From Nilaparvata lugens (lineage: Eukaryota > Arthropoda > Insecta > Hemiptera > Delphacidae), in contig NC_052508.1 of the NCBI RefSeq assembly GCF_014356525.2, forward strand, positions 57,635,441 to 57,699,440: a DNA stretch of 64,000 bases. The letters run 5' to 3'. Position 1 is the stretch's first letter; the number at the start of each line of letters is the position of its first letter. The translations under genes were made by a program, and so were the position numbers. The notes under the pieces are model-generated. The model did no database searches and was not told where the DNA came from. It worked only from the letters and a program-made list of their open reading frames with translations. Of the stretch, positions 33,901 to 45,900 are shown in pieces.

Positions 33901-36900
33901 TCAATTAATGAGAGTAAAACAAATTATCTGGCAAGCAGCAGAGCCCGGCAGATTGGTGACAGATTCATTGAGTGCAGTAATTACACATTCGAAAGAGTGG
34001 AAAACTCCAAATATCTTGGTTCTATTATCACAGAAGATAACAATGTTAAAGGTGATATAAAAGCAAAAATATCTGCAGGAAATCGATGTTATTATGCACT
34101 TAGCCAATACTTAAGATCCAAAACACTCTCAAGGGAAATAACTACAAATCTATGAAACTGTTATAAAGCCAGTTGTGTTGTATGAGGCAGAAACCTGGGT
34201 TTTGAAAAAGAAAGATGAAGACCTACTGAGTATATGGTAACGGAAGATTCTGAGAATATACAGTCCAGTATGTATTGTTGGGGAATGGAGACTTCTTTCG
34301 AATCAAGGGCTGCGTAACCTGTACAGAAAACAACCTATTGTACATGAGATAAAAGTGAGACGCTTGAGCTGGTTAGGTCATGTAGAAAGAATGAGCGATT
34401 CAAGAGCCGTTAAAAGAGTCTTCAGAGAAAACCCAGGTGGAAAAAGGCTGAAAGGACGTCCACGCAAGCGTTGGCTGGAGGATGTGGAAGATGATCTTCG
34501 GAAAATAGGCGTTAGGGGATGGAGACGCAAGGCTGCCGACAGAGAGGAGTGGAGAGGCATTCCAGTGGAGGCCAAGGCCCTGGATGGGCTGTAGCGCCAT
34601 GGAGTAAAGTAAGTAGTATTTTTATGAATTTGACCTACCAGGAGTTGGCTGAGGAGTCGGGGCGGCAGTGGCTTCGACGGCTACAGTTTTTTCGACGGCT
34701 GCCACAGGTTCAGCTCCATCCTTGGCCGGCTTCTTCTTCTTCTTTTTGGCGGCAGATTTGGTGTCGCTTTCAGAGTCTCCAGCATCAGAAGGAGGTGACA
34801 CGACTTGTTCCACAGGCTCTGCTACCCTGCAATCGAAATGACATTCACCAACTCATTATTGTGCAAAGTGATATTGAGGTGATATTTGATATTGATGTTC
34901 CATAATTTGTAAGTTTAATTTGTATTTTAAATTAAAAAAATTAATTCGTATTTTCAATTTGTAATTTTCAAGTTTATATTATTGAACGAATGTAGAATGA
35001 ACAACTGTTTATGAGGCATGTAGAATGGAGCTAAGAGGAAGTAGAATAATGTTACTTTGGATAAAGTGTCTTTCTTACTTAAAAAAAAAACTGAATGGTG
35101 ATATTTGATTGTGCTTTTCACAATATTAATAACAAATAAATTCATTAAATATTGAGGGTACAGTTTTCAAGGTATTGTTTATGAAATTACATACTTTCTC
35201 GGAATATCTTTTTTTCCGGATGATGCACACATGATCGAAAACGCTTGTGCGTGGATAATGGAATGAGATAATAAAAAATTCATGCCTACCGGCGGGAATA
35301 GAACACACGACCAGGCAGCGCTAGCATACTTGTGAGTGCGACACCTTAGTCCACTCTGCTAACCTGGCCGGCTAGTCATTTATTCAATTTCTAAAGAATA
35401 ACTTAATTTGAGGTATTCTCTTAGAAGGATATTTCAAAGGATATCATTTTAAAAAAGTAATTTTAAAAGAGAAACTCAAATTAAGTTATTCTTTGAAAAT
35501 TGAACGGATTTCTCTAAAATTAATTTTCTGAGGAATCAAGTGTTCTGAAACCTTTGATAAACATTACCTTGAAGAATGTATTCTACAAATTTCATGGATT
35601 TATTTGCTACCTATTTTGAAATGACTTTGGCTATTACAAAAATTTCAAATTTTTGCGCTCATATCTCAAAAAGTTCAATCAGAAAAACATGTTCACTCAA
35701 GAATTTATTTAATTTTGGTAACTTAGTATAAATCCAAATCAAAAAACGTTGGAAAATATTATCAGTAGAATTTTCAAAAAGAACCTTATTGCGAGGATTA
35801 GTTTGCCAGGTTTCAACTGAGGCTATCAGTACTGTAACTAAAATTGGAGATATTGATGTTATTTATCAACTGATATGCACAACCACAACCGCGTAAAATA
35901 AAAAGACTGGAGAATTTCTACTTTCTCGGAATGTTGGTCCATGTATATTCAATACAATAACGAAAAGAATAAAACTATACCACTATATTTGTTCAAAAAC
36001 ACTTTACATAACCAGGTTTCATGGCAACTTCAGCTGAGAATGTGGCAGGTTTCGCCATGAAACCTGGTTTTAAAAGAATTAGTCATTGATGTTTTCAATA
36101 CAACTATATTGGTTCAAAAACACTTAACATTACAGAACCAGGTTTCATGGCAAAACCTGCCACATCCTCAGCTGAACTCAAGTTGACATGAAACCTGGTT
36201 CTATAATGTAAACTGTTTTTGAAGAAATCTAGTCGAATTGACAACATCAATGTTATATTCTTTTTAAAGAGTTTTTAACAAATACAGTTGTATTTAAAGC
36301 ATCAATGACTTAGTCTTTCCATTAAGGAGAAATAGTACAACATCTCTTCCCATACAATAACCTTTAACGGTATATACGATAGAAGATTAGAAACTACTTA
36401 ATACTAATGGTACTGTTGACAATCTGGAGATTTGTTGAAGTTTGATATACTTCTACATTGACAATAGTAAAAGTAGAAAATCATTCATTTTAAAACTATT
36501 GATGGCAAAGGCTGAATGCATACTTGAATTTGTCTTTCTTGGCGATATATTTTCATTCATTAATTATTTTAAAACTATTGATGACAAAATGTTGAATGCA
36601 TACTTGGGTTTGTCTTTCTTGGCGACATCTTTCTTGGCTGCTTTATTGTCAGCCGACTCAGGCTTGGCCTCCTGTTGGGGTGGAGCAATGTTCTCACTTG
36701 CTGGCTCGGCTAGGGCCTTGGTCGCTTTCTTCTTTTTAGCAGGACTATCTTTCTTATCGGCTGAAAAACAAATATTCAAAATCCACACGTCAAATTTCAA
36801 TAAAATCAATTCTCAATGAAATCTCAATACGTCGGATGTTATTACTGAAATTGACTAAAATACCGGTAATCAAAAAGTCTCCCCGCAGTAGCTGCATGGT

Positions 36901-39900
36901 AGCATATTGTGTTCTGATGAGAAACCAGTTTGACAAGTTTCTGCAGTTACAAGTTACAAGTACTCCTCCCATACTCCCCCTAAACCATGTAGACACTTAA
37001 AGATTTTCTGTAATGAATGTACACATAAGCTTAATAAATTAAAACCCTGTTGTTTTAAATGCTTGTTTTTGAGTGATTGAGTGGGTTTTTTGTATATATT
37101 TCACAGCGAGGGTCTGCATATATTCATCAGCCAAAACGTTTTAGTGGAATAGACAGTAAACTTTGAAATAGTCTCAATTTATTGTAGAGACAATCCTAAA
37201 ACCAAGATGAATATTATTTCAAGCTGCAATCACATGTAACTTACAATAGAGAAAAGATTCAAATAATGTGTTTTACGCAACAATTTGAAAATTCGTAGCA
37301 GCTCTTCCTATTATTTATTAATATAATGATTAAAAATCATACAGCTATGACTAGGAGAGATATACCTATTATAAAACTTAGCTTGGTGCTTACTATTTTC
37401 ATAAATAATGAAATAATTACATTTATCATGTATTCATTAAATTACCGTGAAATTACTTTTCATTTCTCTTATTTGCATCAACATAGCGTAGACAGGCCAT
37501 CAATCTCATCACTCATCATGTTTGTGGAACGAAATAGTTAATGCTGAAGAATGTTGAAGTGACACATAACCTATCTACATTTGGACTGTTGTATAAATTA
37601 GAATTGGAACCGTTTTGGGCTTATAAGCCTGTGGTACTTTTCTGTAAGTTGTGTAATTCTGAATGATTAAATAAATAAATAAATGCTAGATAATACACTT
37701 AAGGGTATGTTCTATGTGCTAATAGCTGGTGGTATTCTTGTATAATGATACCTTCTGAGAAATTGAATTTTCCAGTGTATATTATCCAGTGTCAAATACT
37801 GTACATGTAAGCCAAAGACCTTAAAGAGATATAGACCCACAATGCCTATGTCTTCCCAATGATAGCTCTTACTTGAAATTGAAGTTCGCCTTTGGGGTAT
37901 TTTAGCACGACATATTATATCTATATATTTGTAATACTATAGATTACAAAGGCATTGGTATGTAATAATCTTATAGGTTGCCCCCTCAATGGCCGATTTC
38001 AATTCCAAGTACGACACTAGCGCTGCATGTGAGTCTATGCATCTTTAAGGTATTTGATGTAAGCATGGAAAAATCGGAAGATAAGACCAGATATTAAAAA
38101 CGCACCTGGCTTGTTAGCTTCTTCAAGTGCTTTCTTCTTCTTATCTTTCCTATAGCTTGCTTGTTCCCACTCGCCTGGAAGCATTCAGAAATAACAATTC
38201 TAAATTAATTTGTAGTTTCAAGAGTAAGTTATTCATAGATAACAGATAGTATGGTCATTATCATCAATTTTCTACTGTAATGTTTGTGTTTTTATGACAA
38301 ATGAAGTTTCTATTCTATTCATCACAAACTTACAGAAAAAATTACTCAACTTCAAAATTTACTAAAAAAATTATGACGAACAGCTCAATGGAAATTATGA
38401 ATCTGTACAACATATTCTTTGGGTTTATCTTCAATCTCCAGTGACATTTCCCCTCAAGTTTTCAAATATCAAGTCAATCTATAATTTTCAAGTGTATAAA
38501 TTATGTACACCCTGTCCCACGAAGAGGTTTACATGTTTAATTTTATATTACGTACCCATTCATGCACCGAACTTTTTTAAATGTTACACAGTTAACAAAG
38601 TAGGTTCTTAAAATATTCTGGGAAAATGTCAAATCCCTAACCTTCGTAAAAACAAAATAGCGGCCTATTGAAAATTTTACCGATTCATTCAAACTATAAA
38701 TTCCTGGTAGAAGAAATTAAATAATTTTTAATTTTACGCAGTTTACAAGGTAGGTTCTGAAAATATTCTGGGGAAATGTCAGCTCCCTAACCGTCATAGA
38801 AACACAATGACGGCAATTGAAAATGTTATCAATTCATAAAAATTTTCAATATGCCGCCCTTTTTTTTGTACGAAGGTTAGGGAGCTGAAATTCTCCCAGA
38901 ATATTTTAAGAGTCTACTTTGTAAACTGTGTAAAATTTGAAAAAGTTCGGTGCATAAATGGGCACGTAATATAAAATTAAACGTGTAAATCTCTTCGTGG
39001 GACACGGTGTATAATACCAGAGTTATGTAGAATCAACCAATTAGAATCAAAGTACCAAATTAACAATTTTAAACCCCTTAATGAAGTTGTCCATCAAACA
39101 ACATGAGAAAATTAATCAATATCATTCAATTCATTCTGTTTGTATTTCAATCATTGCAAATTTTCTATGCATATGTAGATAAAAATTTCAAAGCATGCAT
39201 ATTTTTTCTAAAGGAATGCTGCATAATTTGAAGTAGTTGCATAGAACGGTAATCATAGTTGGTGAACGCCGTTATCATTTTATGTTAATTCGTTATTTAA
39301 TAAATTATTACAGAATAAAGTTTATCATTTTATATAAAAATAGAGGTCGCACGCTTTCAATATAGTTTTGATGACTGTGCAAAATGATGACCGAATTTAT
39401 CACATTAATAGATAACGATTTTCTGAGTTGAGCTGCACATGACCTGCATTTGAATTTGTTGAAAACCCTTTTAAAACTGACAATTCCAATGAACCATTGA
39501 GAAAACATTTAGCAAGCTAATCTAGAAAATGAAGATGTAGATTTTGAACGGACAACTAAAATTAACCATTTAGCAAGGTGATCTAGAAAATAAAGATGTA
39601 GTAGAGTCTCACCTTCATCAAAGTCTTGGGGTTTCTCGTCAATTTTCTTACTCTTGCTTTTCTCCAAATTCTTCTTATTCTGCACTTGGATATCCACATT
39701 TTCCTTTCCCTTGTTTCGCTTATTATCCTTACCACCTGCTGCCTGTTCTTGCTTCTTGCTCGGTTTCAGTGCATTCTTATTCTCTTTGATATTCTTATTT
39801 TCCTTCAGTGCATTTTTGGAATTATCAGTGTCGTTTTTCTGCTGTTTCTTAGCTTGGCTGTTGACTTTGGCTGGCGACTTTTCAGCTTCTCGTTTTTCTT

Positions 39901-42900
39901 CTTTACCTTTCATAATATATTTTATATTTTTTTCACCTTTTATGTACGCTTTTCCATACAATGAATATACCTATATATTTTTGAGAAGGTTGTACCATTA
40001 ATTCTGCTATCATTCTAATACGTTTTTACTTTCCTTGCCCTATTACCATAGGTAATGAAAGTATTGCTTTCCGAAAAAAATTAAGGTAGGCTACCCCAAT
40101 TTGTAAATTTCTACACGTTTCAAGTTCCCCTGAGTCCAAAAAAGTGGTTTTTGGGTATTGGTCTGTATGTGTATGTGTGTGTGTATGAGTGTATGTGCGT
40201 CTGTATACACGATATCTCATCTCCCAATTAACGGAATGGCTTGAAATTTGGAACTTAAGGTCCTCACAATATAAGGATCCGACACGAACAACTTCGATCA
40301 AATTCAATTGAAGATGGCGGCTTAAATGGCGAAAATGTTGTCAAAAACAGGGTTTTCGCAATTTTCTCGAAAACGGCTCCAACGATTTTGATCAAATTCA
40401 TACCTAAATTAGTCATTGATAAGCTCTATCAACTGTCATAAGTCCCATATCTGTAAAAATTTCAAGAGCTCCGCCCCATCTATGCAAAGTTTGATTTTAT
40501 ATTCCCAATTATCAGACTTCAGATACAATTTAAACAAAACATTTTAAGTGGAATAGATTGAGCATAAGAATCTCTACAATTAATGTTCAGTAACATTTTC
40601 ACCTAAAATTGAAAATAAGCTCGAAATCCGAGAAAAAAGTGATTATTTCAATTGCAAACTGTTGACAACTGTTGATTCTATTAAATCATTCACTATGAAG
40701 AGATAGCAGACCTCGTGTGTTTCCAGCGTTATTGTACTGTCACCAGCTGGCTCAGATCTTTGAATAGTAGTAGACTTGAGATGCGCGGGAACACTAGCGT
40801 CAGGTGATCAATTTCCTTAACGGCAAGGAAAGTTGTGTGAGTGCGCCACACCAGATTTTTTAAATTGATATCAACATTATTTTACAGTACCTAGGCCTAT
40901 ATAATCATAATAGAATTGTTTTGATTTTTACAAATAATATAATTAAAATTTGCATATTCAATTGAGACAATTTGAAAATTATAACCATCTCATAAGTGTA
41001 TAATTTCCAAATTGCCTATAAGGTCTGTGTGTGAAGATGAGTTGGCCAATATATTTGAAAGATTCGGAGGACATACTAGATAAGTAACGATGATTTGTCT
41101 TTAAATAAATATAATATAATACCGTAAATAATAAATATTGATTAATGATTTAAAATCTTATTAATTACGTTTGATGATAACAATACAATTATTATATTGT
41201 AATGAATATATTTAATCCTATACATAAACATGTCATAGGTATCATACATGTCAATATTATAGGTATTAGCATAGAAAAAAGAATACTAATGTAAAAGTAA
41301 TTATATCTAATCTCTGGTATTAGTATGCAGGCATGTGATCTGGAATATTGAAATGATAAAACATTATTTCAATAAGCATCTATTTGCTGTTCAAACTACT
41401 CTCATGAAGCCGGATTACTCAAACATATTTTTATAGATAAAAAGCTAATGTATTGGGAGTAAATATTTATATGAGTGGAATACCACGAACAGTATTACGA
41501 GTTCTATTCAAATTAGACCAAGATCTTTGATGTTGGCATTTTAGGGTCTTTATTCTTATGTAGACTGTAGTCAATAAAAATTATAATTGGAATTAGTTAC
41601 GGTAATTTAAAGAAATATGGTACGACACTAGGAGCCTAAAAATATTGATTCAACTTGAATTTAATTTTTTTGAATGAAAATTTCAAGAAACAAGTTGAAT
41701 TTTTAATTTTTTATAAATGCAAGGATGTATTTTTCATAAATAGAGGAGTGGAGGATTAAGAAAATCGATCTATAAAAACGCTCAAAATAGTCCTAAATAA
41801 ATATAGGGATAAGGGTTGTTTATGACATATCCAGAATAATTATTTTTAGTTCCCAAGACAAGTAGAAACATTGTAGTTTGATCTTTCAAGCAATAAACTT
41901 ACGAAGCGCTTACAGACGTAATGGATACAGACTTCAAATGTAAGTTCTGAAGATTGTGCAAGTAACAAATACTTCACTTTCACACTGGCTCAAATCAAAC
42001 AATACAGTCATTAGAAATATTATTACAAGGTGATTTATGAAGTTGTAATTCTGCAGTTGTTACACAATAAGTAACAGGTGGCAGGTGCACTTCAAAGATC
42101 AAATATGACACAAATGGAAAAGAGAACATTTAACTGAGACTATCTCTGTTGTGAAATGAATTTGCATATTGAAATCACCTAGTTCTTTCTATACAAGAGC
42201 AAGCATTCGAAGAGAGGAATAGAGAATTATTATTGCTCAAAAGTAATAATAGGTATACAGGCAATAATAGGATGAGACGTTTCCAATCTAATTGAATTGC
42301 AGCAATTTCGCATCAATTCTAAGAGACAAGAAAATGTAACCGAGTTAAATCTTCTTCGAGTTAAACTAAACTTGAATTTGATTTTTTTTTTTTGTAATTC
42401 AATCAGTAATTGAATCAATATTAACGAACTGCTCAACTAATAAGACAGGAAAATACAAATAATCTGATTCTTGGTAGCCAGGGATGAATAAAAAAAAAGC
42501 AGTAAGCTAAATCTTGATATTGCTATATATTGCAGTAATGCTAAATTTTTATGTGCTCTTATATTATTTGAGAAGGGATCTCTACTGTGGTCTGAATAAC
42601 AATTTGGACACACCAGATAAAAGGCGATATTATCTACTAGAAATTAATATTTTGCATAGTTCTCATTCTTTTTAATAATGTAATTTATTATTATTTTTTA
42701 TGTGGCATTTGATATTCTCTATTTACGATTATAATTAACCTAGTATATTTTTCTACGATTGTATAGAACCTGAGATATCCTTCATTAAGTTTCATAATAT
42801 ATAAAAGTTCATCTCAACAAAGATATGGCAATAAATTTGAACAGAATCTTTTTTAAGAAATGTATAGTGCTATTTATAAAGAATAGGTGAGTTGGTCGAG

Positions 42901-45900
42901 TAGAGCTGTGTCAATTGGACAGTTTCTACCTTTTGCACATAACAGCAGGGACAAAGTCCCTCAGACTAGAATAACATCTAGATTCGACAGAAATAGATCT
43001 TTCAGCCCAATTCCACTGCCAAAAAATTACTGTCTGGACTCATCTACAGCGGTCTACAATGCTGTTTCAATTTTAGGAATTTACACAATCTGCATTGACA
43101 TTTATTTTTGCACGAACATGGCGAGAATATTTGCCAGATATTTGTGCTCATATTTTACTAACTATATTAGAATGTAGAATTGATAAAACACAAAGAATAA
43201 AATTGTAAGAAATCATAATAAATGAATAATAATGATAATATTTATTATTATATATTGATAATAATAATAAAGTATATTGATGATAATAAATCAGCATAAT
43301 GGAATTTATCAAATCGATCTGAATTGAATTACCATCATAAATTATATCCCCTTGGATAAAAAATATAATATTATAATAATACAATATAATATATTGATAA
43401 TAATAAACCAGCATAATGGAATCTATTAAATCGATTTAAATTGGATAAAAAATAACATTTAAAATTATTCATTTAAAAAATATATCATTGCCCTTCTTTT
43501 AATAGGAAATTAAGTCCGTCTTTTCAAGTGTTTTTTTCTGAAATTTGTAAACTAAGAATTACAAAAGCAACAATGCAGGTCTACTTTTTAAAGGTTTAGA
43601 AACGTTATCTAGAATAAAAAAGTAGGATGTAAAGAAGAACGAATTATGTATTTATACATTGATACAACAATATCATTCTCAACTATGAATGATTATTAAT
43701 GATAATTTATTATTGAGATCACTGCAAAAATCATTGACATAATAGTTATGATGATTTGTTGATGAATTACAAACACTTACATTCACTAACATCAAAGCAA
43801 ATACGGTAGGCCTACTCAACTGCGTTGCTTAAATTTTTTTTCAGCAGGTGGCCTACTTTAAAAGCATGCAATTATAACACGAAGTAATTATCTACAGCTT
43901 GAATAATTAATTTATGACCTTAGAGAATATTCAGAATTCAAGGAATATTGAGAATGAAAAAAAAACAATTTTTTAAAAATAGACAATTAAAATAGTAGTA
44001 GACTGCAAGTTGCCATTATATTGCTTGAAAATGTGAAAATATAACTTTGCATTTTGAAACCTTTAAATTGAAACAAAAGGTTTTTCATTTTTTACATTCA
44101 ATACATGGACGTTGACATGATATGCACTGACAAGCCAGTCAATATTGAATATTTTATTTGAATAAAAAGTAGATACATCATCTATTAGCGCAAATAAGAA
44201 ATATTGACCGACCTATCTAAGAATACTATAGGTCTATTAAACAGTATTACAGTATAATATCAATATGAGAAATTTTTTAAATGTGGATTAATGGGGTGCT
44301 ACCAGCGGTCTCGGAAGAGTTTTTCTGTTGCAGAAGAAGGCCATCAGAATCATCATTTGTTCTGTCATTATCGATCATTGTCTCCCACCGTTTTTGTGCT
44401 AATTCGTTCATGACTGTCATCAGTCTTTACATTTTCATATCCCTCAAAAATATCAAGATCATCCTGGAGGGACTGAGGAGCTTTCACAATTACAACACAA
44501 GAGGCAGAAATCTACCCAATCACCCTACTCGACAAAGTAGTAGGCCTATTGGCTACCTGTATCGGCAAGGAATCTCTCAACAAGGGAATTCATCAGGTCT
44601 ACACGTAGGTTCCTGGTGGAAACGCCTCTAAACATCATCAGTGAATTTTTTGCCATCCCTGAAAATTCTGTGAATGGGGTTTACACATATGATGTGTAAT
44701 ATTCATCTAACTCCATTCTGTGAATGGGGTTTACACATTGAACTTGTGTGATTAGAGGGAATATCTTTTGTTGAAACCAGTCCTCACAGGTGATGTATAT
44801 ATATCTGAGACTTTTTTCTTCGAAGGGAATAAATATAATTGTTTACATTAGATTATCGTCGACAGGTAAAATTCGGAAGTATATTATTTTTCCAAACACT
44901 AGCCCCTATGATAATACAAACTACAGTACTTGATTGTACTAGTACTCATGTTCTGGTTCACCTGCCTATTTTAACCTCGTTACAGGTTTATCACCTCTTT
45001 GATAAACCATAACTTCAATGGCTGTCTTGAGTTGATTGGTTCCTGAGGGATGCGACTGAAGCTTGATCTCCTAGGGAGCTGCTGTAGAGCTACTTTGGAG
45101 TTCGTTCATCGCCCCGTCTCAGGAAGTACTGCATCCCCCAGCCGGGTGCTGGTTCTCATGGTGAAGAGAAAAACCTCCAACCAGAGGGACTGTGACTCCG
45201 TCACTAGAAGTAGCCTAGCCTGGCTTACGAAGTAGTACGGCTAGGTGAAGACTCGAGACTATGGGAGGTTAATGGTTCGACTGGGTCACCTGAATTCTCC
45301 GTCTCTTGGAGTAGCTGGACACAGTGAAGGCTGTCGGGGTTAGCCAGTGAGAGACCAGACTATGGGAATAAGGGTACCCCCGTCTCTGGAAGTAGCAGGC
45401 ATGAGAGATAACTATGTGCTTTTCAGCGCATGGTTCAACCCAGACTGTGGGACTTGGGTAGTGACTCCGTCTCTGGAAGTAGTAGCATCATAGCATGTCG
45501 AAAAACCCCTTTCCAAAACGCTCGCGCTTCCTTTTGGGCGCCTGTTTGGTGGACGTGAAAGCGCCCACCTTGGAGATGTATACAATTGGGAACCACAAGT
45601 ATTTTTCCTGGCCTGCAGACGAGTTAGAGGATACGTTCGGGCCCCGACCAAGCCCATATACCGCCGGAACTGCACATTGCCCCCACCGAGGTGCAAGGTC
45701 AATTGCGGTGGTTCCACTGCAATACTCCTCTGTGATACTCGTCTACAGACTTGGTAGTGCCGATGAGTAGTAGATACCGTATCACACTTCACGGTATATG
45801 CAAAAGCAGGTGCCCACTTGTAGGTGTGACGTTAACGTGTGGCGTCGCGGCCAGAACCCTTTTCTTGAGCTGATTAAGTCATAAGCAGGAGAAAGAGACT

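Larger units (their letters stand above)
28990..34205. repeat. Segmental duplication of about 2.1 kb, split by an 845-bp element
   Basis: Block A (about 28990-31111) and block B (about 31963-34205) share order and sequence: an intergenic lead, the LYRIC-like exon, the TATGACCTAGCTACCTACAA repeats and a LINE fragment. Block A's right end is interrupted by the element at 31115-31959. The lead segment is also present at 27315-27578, so it exists three times. Confidence 0.9.

Noticed and set aside
39626..40001. Hydrophobic plus-strand proteins at 39.6-40.0 kb
   Set aside because: They are antisense readings of the lysine-rich LYRIC-like exon; AAA/AAG codons read backwards give Phe/Leu-rich frames.
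45412..45792. 126-codon minus-strand protein in the GC-rich block
   Set aside because: Open frame follows from high GC and the tandem motif; the repeats shift frame between units and no domain is seen.
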